Source of the DNA: Rickettsiales bacterium
GTDB taxonomy: Bacteria; Pseudomonadota; Alphaproteobacteria; Rickettsiales; UBA3002
Length of the DNA: 7,113 bases
Reading direction: 5' to 3'
NCBI GenBank assembly: GCA_947441895.1
Contig: CANEUT010000082.1
Span: forward strand, 1-7,113
Part shown: one piece after another, positions 1-6,227 of the stretch
Position numbering within the stretch: the first letter of the stretch is position 1
Layout of the letters: every line of letters starts with the position of its first letter
Program-made: the position numbers and the translations under genes
Notes under the pieces: generated by a model
What the model was told of the DNA's origin: nothing
What the model saw: only the letters and a program-made list of their open reading frames with translations
The model's database searches: none

Positions 1-647
1 AGGAATCGGGCATGGTCGATGAAGGCTTTATCATGGCTGGCCAGCATGCCGCCGCCACTGGTGGTGATAATTTTATTGCCGTTGAACGAGAACGCCGCGG
101 CCTTGCCAAAATAACCTGCATGCTTGCCGTGGTAAGTGCTGCCGACGGATTCCGCCGAATCAATCACCAGCGCCACGCCATAATCATCGCAGACTTTTTT
201 AATCGCTTCCGCATCGCAGCTTTGGCCATAAATATCGGTCGGCAACACGGCTTTGGGAAGTTTGCCGACTTTTTTGGCATCCGCCAGCGCCTCGGCCAGC
301 AAATTCACATCCATGGTCCAGTTGCTGGGGTCGGAATCGATAAACACCGGCGTGGCACCCAGAAACAGCACGGGCGTTACGCTGCCAATGAAGGTAAGGT
401 TTGAGGCGAACACAGTGTCACCCGGGCCAACGCCAAGACCGCGCAGCGCAAGGTGAATGGCGGCCGTGCCCGAGGTGACGGCGAGGCAATAAGGAATGCC
501 GCACATAGCGGCGAAATCGCGCTCAAACCCATCGACCATGGGGCCAAGCGGGGCGATGTAATTGCTCTCGAACGCCTGATCGATATAGGCGCGTTCGCGG
601 CCACTCATGTGGGGCGGAGAAATGAAAATGCGTGGTGGCTTGGTCAT
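1..647 (-). CDS. pglE: PglE-like UDP-sugar aminotransferase (DegT/DnrJ/EryC1 family), 3' part cut by window edge
   Basis: Only the first 215 residues are present; the frame stays open to the left edge, so the C-terminal part lies outside. It is a PLP-dependent DegT/DnrJ/EryC1 aminotransferase. The fold-type I signature is visible: a substrate/PLP loop at about residues 58-64 (TSGTAAI), the pyridine-binding Asp at about 163 (VIDSAES) and the Schiff-base Lys at about 192 in SFNGNK, followed by IITTSGGGM. The N-terminus (ISPPHMSG, then SNYIAPLG at about 28-35) closely resembles Campylobacter PglE as I remember it. PglE aminates UDP-4-keto-6-deoxy-GlcNAc at C4 using glutamate. The start ATG overlaps the pglC stop as ATGA, so the two are probably co-translated; only a weak AGAAG lies upstream. 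The pglC neighbour and a pglD gene nearby support the bacillosamine assignment. A related C4 aminotransferase for another 6-deoxy-amino sugar is the main alternative. Confidence 0.85.
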   Translation of the reverse strand, partial: MTKPPRIFISPPHMSGRERAYIDQAFESNYIAPLGPMVDGFERDFAAMCGIPYCLAVTSGTAAIHLALRGLGVGPGDTVFASNLTFIGSVTPVLFLGATPVFIDSDPSNWTMDVNLLAEALADAKKVGKLPKAVLPTDIYGQSCDAEAIKKVCDDYGVALVIDSAESVGSTYHGKHAGYFGKAAAFSFNGNKIITTSGGGMLASHDKAFIDHARF

Positions 648-1270
648 AGGGGTTTCTTCTGCCGATTAGCGCGGGCTACGTCAAGCCGTTCCATGGTGGC
701 CTGACCCTCGGCTGAGACTCCCTCGCGGCCAAGCACCACCTGAACGGTGCGCCACAGAATTTTAACATCATTCCAAAAGCTGAAATTGCGCACATATTCC
801 ACGTCCAGCGCCAAGCGATCATCCCAGCTGATGGCGTTACGCCCGCTGACCTGCGCCAAACCGGTAAGGCCGGGGCGCACGGTGTGGCGCAAGGCTTCGG
901 TTTCGGTGTAAAATGGCAGATATTCAGGCAAAAGCGGGCGGGGGCCCACCAGACTCATTTTTCCGGCTAGAATATTGATGATTTCCGGCAGCTCATCAAG
1001 GCTGGTGGTGCGTAAGGCTTGGCCAAAGGAGGTAAGGCGCACGGAATCAGGCAGTAAGGTGCCATCAGGCCCGCGCGCGTCGGTCATGGTGCGGAATTTG
1101 AGCATGGAGAAGGGTTGGCTGCCAAAACCAATGCGGGTTTGGCGAAAAAAGATAGGGCTGCCCAGTTTAAGCCGCACTAAAACGGCCAAAATCAGCAAAA
1201 ATGGCCATAAAAATGCCAAAATTCCTGCGGAAACGACGATATCCAAGCTGCGTTTGAGTAAAAAATCCAT
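644..1270 (-). CDS. pglC: PglC-type phosphoglycosyl transferase (undecaprenyl phosphate sugar-1-phosphate transferase)
   Basis: This 208-residue protein is a small monotopic phosphoglycosyl transferase (bacterial sugar transferase family). It moves a phospho-sugar from a UDP-sugar to undecaprenyl phosphate at the inner membrane and so starts glycan assembly. The hydrophobic N-terminal re-entrant helix spans about residues 8-35. The catalytic Asp-Glu pair is at 92-93 in SLDELPE, followed by MSLVGPRPLLPEYLP at 105-119, the VRPGLTG motif at 131-137 and GRNAISW at 143-149. The length and the C-terminal GVSAEGQATMERL stretch match the Campylobacter PglC type rather than the longer WbaP/WecA types, which points to UDP-diNAc-bacillosamine as donor. 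No good Shine-Dalgarno precedes the ATG at 1270. It is the first gene of a minus-strand pair with pglE and is divergent from pglD. Specificity for diNAcBac over a GalNAc- or Fuc4NAc-type sugar is inference. Confidence 0.9.
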   Translation of the reverse strand: MDFLLKRSLDIVVSAGILAFLWPFLLILAVLVRLKLGSPIFFRQTRIGFGSQPFSMLKFRTMTDARGPDGTLLPDSVRLTSFGQALRTTSLDELPEIINILAGKMSLVGPRPLLPEYLPFYTETEALRHTVRPGLTGLAQVSGRNAISWDDRLALDVEYVRNFSFWNDVKILWRTVQVVLGREGVSAEGQATMERLDVARANRQKKPL

Positions 1271-1276
1271 GGATTG

Positions 1277-1305
1277 CGGTTACGCGGCATATGAGTGTTT
1301 GTCAA
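1277..1305 (-). promoter_or_regulatory. Possible sigma70-type promoter for pglC-pglE
   Basis: Reading the minus strand, a perfect TTGACA (1305-1300) is followed after 17 nt by TAACCG (1282-1277), a weak -10 match. A transcript start about 7 nt further on would fall at or beside the pglC ATG at 1270, where there is no Shine-Dalgarno. This would fit a leaderless mRNA. The -10 is poor, so this is a candidate only. Confidence 0.3.
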
Positions 1306-1327
1306 TTTCTGGCCGTTCATGTAGGGT
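1299..1327 (+). promoter_or_regulatory. Possible sigma70-type promoter for pglD
   Basis: TTGTCA (1299-1304, five of six -35 consensus bases) is followed after 17 nt by TAGGGT (1322-1327, weak -10). The predicted start falls at about 1334-1335, next to the pglD ATG. It shares its -35 bases with the opposite-strand candidate because TTGTCAA is almost self-complementary. The alternative is that TAGGG at 1322-1326 acts as a weak ribosome binding site and the real promoter lies inside the pglC 5' coding region. Confidence 0.25.
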
Positions 1328-1334
1328 TTTAAGT

Positions 1335-2009
1335 ATGAAAAACCTACCCGTAGTGATGATTGGAGGCGGCGGTCACACCCGCGTGTTGATTGGCATGCTG
1401 CAGCGTGCTGGTATTGCCATTCATGGCATCATCACCAGCAACGAAGCGCTGCTTGGCACCGCCATGATGGGAGTTCAGGTGCTTGGCCTGCAGAAAGATT
1501 TTGCCATGAGGCCGAGCGAGGTAACGCTGGTGAACGGCGTGGGTAATCGCGCCAACCGAGGCGGTGCCATGCTCGATGCGCGGGCCGATATCTATCATTT
1601 TTATCGCGCGCAGGGGTTCGAGTTTTTGCCCGTGGTGAGTGGTGATGCCATTATTCAACCCGAAGTGATTATGGGTGATGGTGTGCAGGTGATGCCCGGC
1701 GCGGTGATTCAACCCGGCGCCATGATTGGTGAAAATGTCATCATCAACACCCGCGCTTCCATCGATCATGACGTGATTATCTATCCGCACTCGCACATTG
1801 CGCCCGGCGCCGTGGTGTGCGGACAGGTGGTGATTGGTGAAGAAACGCATATTGGCGCGGGCGCCGTGGTTATTCAAGGCATGCGCATTGGCAGCAATGT
1901 GGTGATTGGTGCTGGTGCGGTGGTGAACCGCCACGTGCCCGATAATGCGCTGGTGCGTCCATCACCCAGCAAGCAAATCCGCGTCGAGCCGCTCGTTAAA
2001 ACGAGCTAG
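1335..2009 (+). CDS. pglD: PglD/NeuD-family sugar acyltransferase (left-handed beta-helix)
   Basis: This 224-residue protein has the two-part build of the PglD/NeuD family. An N-terminal nucleotide-sugar-binding Rossmann-like domain carries VVMIGGGGH at 6-14 and a VNGVGN motif at 66-71. A C-terminal left-handed beta-helix of hexapeptide repeats covers about 104-200 (for example VIMGDG, AVIQPGA, HIGAGAVV, VVIGAGAVV). His145 in ASIDHD aligns with the catalytic His of PglD. PglD N-acetylates the 4-amino group of UDP-4-amino-6-deoxy-GlcNAc with acetyl-CoA to give UDP-diNAcBac, the substrate PglC would use. The frame is open further upstream to 975, but that part is antisense to pglC; ATG 1335 starts directly at the conserved domain, with a weak AGGG 8 nt before it. 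The tail (VRPSPSKQ) differs from the usual GVPAK ending. Members of this family also O-acetylate sialic acid, but no sialic acid genes are seen. Confidence 0.85.
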   Translation: MKNLPVVMIGGGGHTRVLIGMLQRAGIAIHGIITSNEALLGTAMMGVQVLGLQKDFAMRPSEVTLVNGVGNRANRGGAMLDARADIYHFYRAQGFEFLPVVSGDAIIQPEVIMGDGVQVMPGAVIQPGAMIGENVIINTRASIDHDVIIYPHSHIAPGAVVCGQVVIGEETHIGAGAVVIQGMRIGSNVVIGAGAVVNRHVPDNALVRPSPSKQIRVEPLVKTS

Positions 2010-2018
2010 TTTTGATTT
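1991..2018 (+). terminator. Possible rho-independent terminator overlapping the end of pglD
   Basis: GCTCGT (1991-1996), a TAAA loop and ACGAGC (2001-2006) form a perfect 6-bp stem, immediately followed by the T-rich TAGTTTTGATTT. The stem lies in the last codons of pglD and the stop codon starts the T-rich tract. The stem is short and the tract is interrupted, so strength is uncertain. Confidence 0.45.
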
Positions 2019-2101
2019 GCTCCGCGAGATCGCCTACTGGCGATCGTTACGCGCAGCTCGGCTGGCTCATGGCTGGCTCGCCCGGCTCGCTCTAGTTTGA
2101 T
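2006..2101. repeat. Small intergenic element flanked by imperfect 10-11 bp direct repeats
   Basis: CTAGTTTTGAT (2006-2016) and CTAGTTTGAT (2092-2101) are the same sequence apart from one T. They flank a 75-bp segment (2017-2091) containing a hairpin and a series of 9-bp GCTC-ending units: GCGCAGCTC at 2051-2059, GGCTGGCTC at 2060-2068 and again at 2071-2079, GCCCGGCTC at 2080-2088. The left copy contains the pglD TAG stop and the right copy contains the wbpE stop on the other strand. The layout resembles a small palindromic repeat inserted with a target duplication. A local duplication or chance similarity remains possible. Confidence 0.45.
2023..2053. other. Hairpin-forming inverted repeat between convergent genes
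   Basis: GATCGCC (2028-2034) and GGCGATC (2039-2045) form a perfect 7-bp stem around a TACT loop. An outer CGCG/CGCG pair (2023-2026 with 2050-2053) extends it across a small asymmetric internal loop. No T-run follows on either strand, so it is not a standard intrinsic terminator. It may still protect the 3' ends of the pglD or wbpE mRNAs, or be the core of a dispersed palindromic repeat. Confidence 0.5.
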
Positions 2102-3264
2102 GCAACGGCTTCACGCACTTTCGCGATGATGTAATCCTGCGTTGGCGCATCCAAATAGGGGTGCATGGGCAGGCTGAACACGCGCAGCGCCAAATCTTCC
2201 GCAACCGGCAACGCACCACCCGTGGCGGTTGGGAACATGTTATAGGCCGTTTGCTGATGCAGTGGTTTGGGGTAATAAACCATGGTGGGCACGCCCGCAA
2301 CTTTGAGCGATGCTTGAATGCCATCACGCGCTTTCTCGCTTTTCGCAATCAACGTATATTGCGCCCACACCGATGTGTAACCAGCAGGCACATGCGGCGT
2401 GGCAATCACATCGCTCAGTGTGGCGGTGTAGCGCTCGGCAATGCGGTTGCGGGCCTCTATTTCATCATCAAAAATAGTTAATTTCTCGATGAGGATCGCG
2501 GCTTGCAATGTATCAAGCCGCGCATTCAAACCCACGCGCACATTATCATATTTATCGCTGCCTTTGCCGTGCACGCGCAACGAAACCATAATGTCATAGA
2601 GCTCTTTGTTGTCGGTAAACACCGCGCCGCCATCGCCATAGCAACCCAGCGGTTTAGCGGGGAAGAAGCTGGTGGTGGTGACCTGCGTGAGGGCACCGGC
2701 GCGCACGTTGTTGATGGCACTACCAAAGCCTTGCGCGGCGTCACCCAGCACCCATAATCCGTGTTTTTCGGCGATGGGGTGAATGGCGTCATAATTCGGC
2801 GCAAGGCCGAACATATAGACTGGAATGATGCCAACGGGTTTTAGCCCAAGCGCATGAGCGCGGGCAATGCCAGCCTCAATCTGCGATGGGTCGATGTTGA
2901 AACTTTCCGCTGTAATGTCGAGGAAAATGGGTGTGGCACCGCGCAGCGCAACAACCTCGGCCGTGGCGGCAAAGGTGAAGCTTGGCAGAAGCACGGCGTC
3001 GCCCGGGCCCACATTTTTCGCCATCAGCACCAGGGTCATGGCGTCAGTGCCGTTGCTGCAGCTCAGTACATATTTCGCGTTGGTGAAGGCGGCGAGTTGC
3101 TTTTCGAACTCGCCAATTTCTTTGCCCATAATATAGCCGCCATGCTCAAGCACGCGGGCGATGGCTGCATCAAGCTTGGGTTTAATGCGTGCTTGTTGCG
3201 CGGCAAGGTCGATGAAATCAATCTTGGCGGGTTTCGAAACCGCTAACTCAGGCTTTGACGACAT
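2092..3264 (-). CDS. wbpE: WbpE-like UDP-2-acetamido-3-oxo-glucuronate aminotransferase
   Basis: This complete 390-residue protein is a DegT/DnrJ/EryC1 PLP aminotransferase. The N-terminus IDFIDLAAQQARIKP at 15-29 is typical of the WbpE/WlbC group. The PLP phosphate loop lies near SNGTDAM (70-76), the pyridine-binding Asp is 175 in LGDAAQG, and the Schiff-base Lys is 204 in SFFPAKPLGCYGDGGA. GLNARLDTLQAAIL (245-258) is the usual C-terminal domain entry. WbpE transfers an amino group from glutamate to C3 of the 3-keto sugar made by WbpB, giving UDP-GlcNAc3NA. The alpha-ketoglutarate released can reoxidise the NADH bound to some WbpB enzymes. The start overlaps the end of wbpA by 17 nt with only a weak GAAAG site, so translation probably depends on coupling. 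It is distinct from the pglE-like gene at the left edge, which acts on C4. It is the last gene of the minus-strand run. Confidence 0.88.
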   Translation of the reverse strand: MSSKPELAVSKPAKIDFIDLAAQQARIKPKLDAAIARVLEHGGYIMGKEIGEFEKQLAAFTNAKYVLSCSNGTDAMTLVLMAKNVGPGDAVLLPSFTFAATAEVVALRGATPIFLDITAESFNIDPSQIEAGIARAHALGLKPVGIIPVYMFGLAPNYDAIHPIAEKHGLWVLGDAAQGFGSAINNVRAGALTQVTTTSFFPAKPLGCYGDGGAVFTDNKELYDIMVSLRVHGKGSDKYDNVRVGLNARLDTLQAAILIEKLTIFDDEIEARNRIAERYTATLSDVIATPHVPAGYTSVWAQYTLIAKSEKARDGIQASLKVAGVPTMVYYPKPLHQQTAYNMFPTATGGALPVAEDLALRVFSLPMHPYLDAPTQDYIIAKVREAVASN

Positions 3265-4606
3265 TGGTTTTATCTTTCACGTTTTTCGTTGCGTTGCGGG
3301 TATCAACCACCAGTTTGCTATTGGCGCAGACAAAATCAAAATCCACATCGGAATGGGCAGTTGCAATCAGCACCGCGTCATATTGGCTGAGGGCTTCTTT
3401 CGTCAGCGCCACCGATGTGCGGCCGGTGAGGGTGTGGTGCTCACGCGTTGGTGGAATTTCAGGAATGAAGCTGTCGTGATAATCGACCAGTGCGCCACGC
3501 TCTTCCAGTTTTTCCCAAATGAACATGCTTGGGCTTTCGCGCATGTCATCCACATCGCTTTTGTAAGCGGCACCAAGCAACAAAATGCGGCTGCCGTTCA
3601 GACCTTTTTTCAGATGCGTATCCATGGCTTGACGCAAGCGCTTCACCACATGGCCGAACATGGAGTGGTTCACTTCGCCCGCCAGTTCAATAAAGTGGGT
3701 GGGCACGCCATATTCGCGGCTTTTCCAAGTGAGGTAAAACGGATCAATGGGAATGCAGTGGCCGCCGACGCCCGGGCCGGGGTAAAACGCCATGAAGCCA
3801 AACGGCTTGGTTTTGGCGGCGTCGATGACTTCCCAAACATCAATGCCCATTTTTTCATAAACAAGCTTCAGCTCGTTCACGAGGGCGATGTTGACGCTGC
3901 GGAAAATATTCTCGGTGAGTTTCACCGCTTCCGCCGTGGCGCTGCTTGAAACCGGCACGGCTTTGGTGACCACGTTGCCATAAAGCGCCATGGCCAGCGC
4001 GCGTGATTTATCATCATCCGCACCCACCACTTTGGGAATGGTGTGGGTTGAGAACATGCTATTGCCCGGGTCTTCGCGCTCGGGGCTGTAGGCGATGAAG
4101 AAATCAAAGCCAGCACGCAAACCGCCCGCTTCCAGCATGGGTTTCATCAGGTCCGTCGTGGTGCCGGGGTAGGTGGTGGATTCGAGGCAAACCAACTGAC
4201 CGGGGCGCAAATGCGCGGCAATGGTTTCGGTGGTTTTAATCACGTAGCTCATGTCAGGGTCGCGGTGTTTGGTCAGCGGTGTGGGCACGCACATAATCAG
4301 CGCGTCGGCCTCGGCCAGTTTTTTGGCATCGGCTGTGGCGTGGAAGCGGCCAACATCAACCATGCCAGCAATCGCGTCATCACCAATGCCTTTGAGGTAG
4401 GATTTACCGGCATTCAGGCTTTCAATTTTTTTCGTGTCCACATCGAACGCCAGTACATTGAAGCCCTTAGCGTGGGTGGCGATGGCGAGTGGGAAGCCCA
4501 CATAGCCCATGCCCAAAATGGCGATGGTGGCTTTGCAGCCCTCAAATTTGGCGAGCAATGCTTCGAAGTCAAAGCTGCTGGAAACCAGTTTAGGCGACGC
4601 GGACAT
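3248..4606 (-). CDS. wbpA: WbpA-like UDP-N-acetyl-D-glucosamine 6-dehydrogenase
   Basis: This 452-residue cytosolic enzyme belongs to the UDP-glucose/GDP-mannose dehydrogenase family. It oxidises the C6 alcohol of UDP-GlcNAc to the acid with two NAD+, giving UDP-GlcNAcA. The N-terminal NAD domain has LGMGYVGFPLA at 31-41, and the central domain includes ESTTYPGTT at 142-150 and Lys228 in AEAVKLTEN. The catalytic Cys284 sits in GPGVGGHCIPIDP, and the C-terminal UDP-binding domain has LLLGAAYKSDVDDMRESP at 342-359. Two in-frame starts exist. I chose ATG 4606 because a strong AGGAG lies 7 nt upstream; the ATG at 4648 would add 14 residues read from inside the preceding gene. It overlaps that gene by 17 nt and wbpE by 17 nt. 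The neighbouring WbpB-D and WbpE make UDP-GlcNAc the likely substrate; UDP-ManNAc (WecC type) is less likely. Confidence 0.9.
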   Translation of the reverse strand: MSASPKLVSSSFDFEALLAKFEGCKATIAILGMGYVGFPLAIATHAKGFNVLAFDVDTKKIESLNAGKSYLKGIGDDAIAGMVDVGRFHATADAKKLAEADALIMCVPTPLTKHRDPDMSYVIKTTETIAAHLRPGQLVCLESTTYPGTTTDLMKPMLEAGGLRAGFDFFIAYSPEREDPGNSMFSTHTIPKVVGADDDKSRALAMALYGNVVTKAVPVSSSATAEAVKLTENIFRSVNIALVNELKLVYEKMGIDVWEVIDAAKTKPFGFMAFYPGPGVGGHCIPIDPFYLTWKSREYGVPTHFIELAGEVNHSMFGHVVKRLRQAMDTHLKKGLNGSRILLLGAAYKSDVDDMRESPSMFIWEKLEERGALVDYHDSFIPEIPPTREHHTLTGRTSVALTKEALSQYDAVLIATAHSDVDFDFVCANSKLVVDTRNATKNVKDKTNVVKA

Positions 4607-6176
4607 GGTCGTTCTCCTTGGAAATTTCGACGAGTTGTTCATTCTCAATACGGTATTTGCGGCCTTCGCGTGGGCAGATTAAATCATCGCCCAAACGTTC
4701 GCCCGCGTGGCTTACCCAGCCAATTTGGTGCGCCGGGTTGCCAACCATTAAGGCGTGTGGCTTTACGGGTTTGGTCACCACCGAGCCAGCGCCGATGAGG
4801 CAATAAGCGCCAAGTTCGTTACCGCAGACGATGGTAGCATTGGCACCAATGGTGGCGGCGCGGCCAACACGTGTGGGCAAATATTCGTCTTTGCGTTCAA
4901 TTTCAGCACGTGGGGTGTTGACGTTGGTGAAGACGCAGCTTGGGCCGCAGAACACGCCATCTTCCAGCACCACGCCTTTATAGAGGCTGACATTGTTTTG
5001 AATTTTGCAGCGATTGCCCACCACCACATCCGGCCCGATCATCACATTTTGCGCGACCACGCAATTTTCGCCCATGGTGGTACCGCCCAAAATGTGGCTG
5101 AAGTGCCAAATTTTGGTGCCGGTACCAATGGTGCAGCCCTTATCGACCAATGCGGTGGGGTGCACATATACGCCTGCGGGCGCGTTGGTTGCAAGGTTCA
5201 CAGGACCTCCCGTTTTCATGGATTGTTCGGCGGCTTCCAGCACTTTCAACACGCGAATGCCTTCGGCGGCGTCGGTGCGCAGTGTGACACTGCCCGCCAT
5301 GGCATCAAGGAAATGCTGACATTCGTTTTTCAGCGGTTCACCGGCGGTGAGGGTCACCATTTCAGCATCGGCCTTCACAGGGCTTGGCACCGCGCCATCC
5401 CACTTCACGCCGTGGCGGAAGAGTTGCAGTTTTTGCTCCATGGGCAGCGTGTCATCGAACACGGCCATGGCTTTTTCGCCAATTACTACCAGTTTTTGTT
5501 CTTTGATGGGGTGCAGCCAGCTGACGAACACATGGCCCTTGGCGCCACTGGTGAAGGTGAATTCGGTGGTCACCACATCGGGAATGCCCGCGCTGATGCT
5601 GGCCATGCCCTGTGCTGAAACGGTAACAGGTGCCACACCAAACAGGCCTAGCACCATGGAAATATCATGCGGGGCGAAGCTCCACAGCACGTTTTCTTCG
5701 GTGCGGAATTTGCCGAGGCTGAGGCGGTTGGAATAAACATAGCTGATATTTCCAAGCTCACCGGCGGTCACCAGTTCTTTCAATTTCAAATAAGCGGGAT
5801 GGTATTGCAGCAGGTGACCCACCATCACCACTTTATTTTTTTCTGCGCCCAGTTTTTCCAGCGCTTCCGCATCAGCCACGGTGAGGGCCAGTGGCTTTTC
5901 AACAAACACATGTTTGCCCGCGTTGATGGCTTGCGTGGCGAGCGATGCATGCTGTGCAGCGGGGGCCGCAATCACCACACCGGCGATGCTGGCATCGGCC
6001 AGAATTTCATCGACCGTGCGCACGGGCACGTTATGCAGTTGGCTTTGCGCCTGCGCATTTGGTGCATAAGCGTCGGCCACCGCTGCCAGCGCACCCAGTT
6101 CGGACATGTTGCGCACCAAGTTTTTGCCCCAGTAGCCACAGCCGATGACGGCGATATTTTTCGAAGTTTTGCTCAT
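4590..6176 (-). CDS. wbpB-wbpD: Fused WbpB-WbpD: UDP-GlcNAcA 3-dehydrogenase plus 3-N-acetyltransferase
   Basis: One uninterrupted 528-residue frame holds two enzymes. Residues 1 to about 325 are a Gfo/Idh/MocA oxidoreductase: the NAD motif GCGYWGKN at 12-19, catalytic Lys94 in EKPL and His170 in FAPHDI fit WbpB/WlbA, which oxidises C3 of UDP-GlcNAcA. Residues about 337-490 are a left-handed beta-helix acetyltransferase of the WbpD/WlbB type, with KIWHFSHI at 355-362, KIQNNVSLYKGV at 391-402, GVFCGPSCVFTN at 407-418 and ALMVGNPAHQIGW at 475-487. WbpD acetylates the 3-amino group after WbpE has acted. The linker (about 326-336, NLATNAPAGVY) is short. Start ATG 6176 has GAGG 5 nt upstream and begins just before the Rossmann motif; the upstream ATG at 6224 would add 16 residues. 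The flippase stop lies 51 nt upstream, and wbpA starts inside the 3' end. P. aeruginosa and Bordetella encode the two activities separately. Confidence 0.9.
   Translation of the reverse strand: MSKTSKNIAVIGCGYWGKNLVRNMSELGALAAVADAYAPNAQAQSQLHNVPVRTVDEILADASIAGVVIAAPAAQHASLATQAINAGKHVFVEKPLALTVADAEALEKLGAEKNKVVMVGHLLQYHPAYLKLKELVTAGELGNISYVYSNRLSLGKFRTEENVLWSFAPHDISMVLGLFGVAPVTVSAQGMASISAGIPDVVTTEFTFTSGAKGHVFVSWLHPIKEQKLVVIGEKAMAVFDDTLPMEQKLQLFRHGVKWDGAVPSPVKADAEMVTLTAGEPLKNECQHFLDAMAGSVTLRTDAAEGIRVLKVLEAAEQSMKTGGPVNLATNAPAGVYVHPTALVDKGCTIGTGTKIWHFSHILGGTTMGENCVVAQNVMIGPDVVVGNRCKIQNNVSLYKGVVLEDGVFCGPSCVFTNVNTPRAEIERKDEYLPTRVGRAATIGANATIVCGNELGAYCLIGAGSVVTKPVKPHALMVGNPAHQIGWVSHAGERLGDDLICPREGRKYRIENEQLVEISKENDHVRVA
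4614..4618 (-). promoter_or_regulatory. Ribosome binding site for wbpA
   Basis: AGGAG on the minus strand lies 7 nt before ATG 4606. It is inside the 3' end of the fusion gene and is the main reason for choosing this start over the one at 4648. Confidence 0.8.
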
Positions 6177-6181
6177 GGCCG

Positions 6182-6185
6182 CCTC
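6182..6185 (-). promoter_or_regulatory. Ribosome binding site for the WbpB-WbpD fusion
   Basis: GAGG on the minus strand is 5 nt before ATG 6176. It supports that start over the in-frame ATG at 6224, which lies close to the flippase stop codon. Confidence 0.65.
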
Positions 6186-6227
6186 ACTAGCACTTGGGTG
6201 GCCAAAAACAACAGGAAAATGCAAGAT

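Noticed and set aside
975..1334. N-terminal extension of pglD to an upstream ATG
   Set aside because: The extension is antisense to pglC, is basic and low in conserved features, and the family domain starts exactly at ATG 1335.
1344..1934. 196-residue His- and Asn-rich open frame on the minus strand
   Set aside because: It is the antisense of the pglD beta-helix repeats; its odd composition follows from Val/Ile/Gly codons read backwards, and it matches no family.
2023..2053. Intrinsic terminator for wbpE
   Set aside because: The hairpin is good but no T-run follows it on the minus strand, so it was recorded as a hairpin of unknown role.
3161..3949. 262-residue plus-strand open frame
   Set aside because: It runs antisense across wbpE and wbpA, both with full family motifs, and has no ribosome binding site or domain of its own.
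4755..5618. 287-residue plus-strand open frame
   Set aside because: It lies fully antisense to the WbpB-WbpD fusion, which has clear catalytic motifs. The antisense product is His/Phe/Gly-rich with no recognisable domain.
6177..6227. Terminator or promoter between the flippase and the WbpB-WbpD fusion
   Set aside because: The 51-nt gap has no stem followed by T-run on the minus strand and no convincing -35/-10 pair; co-transcription is the simpler reading.
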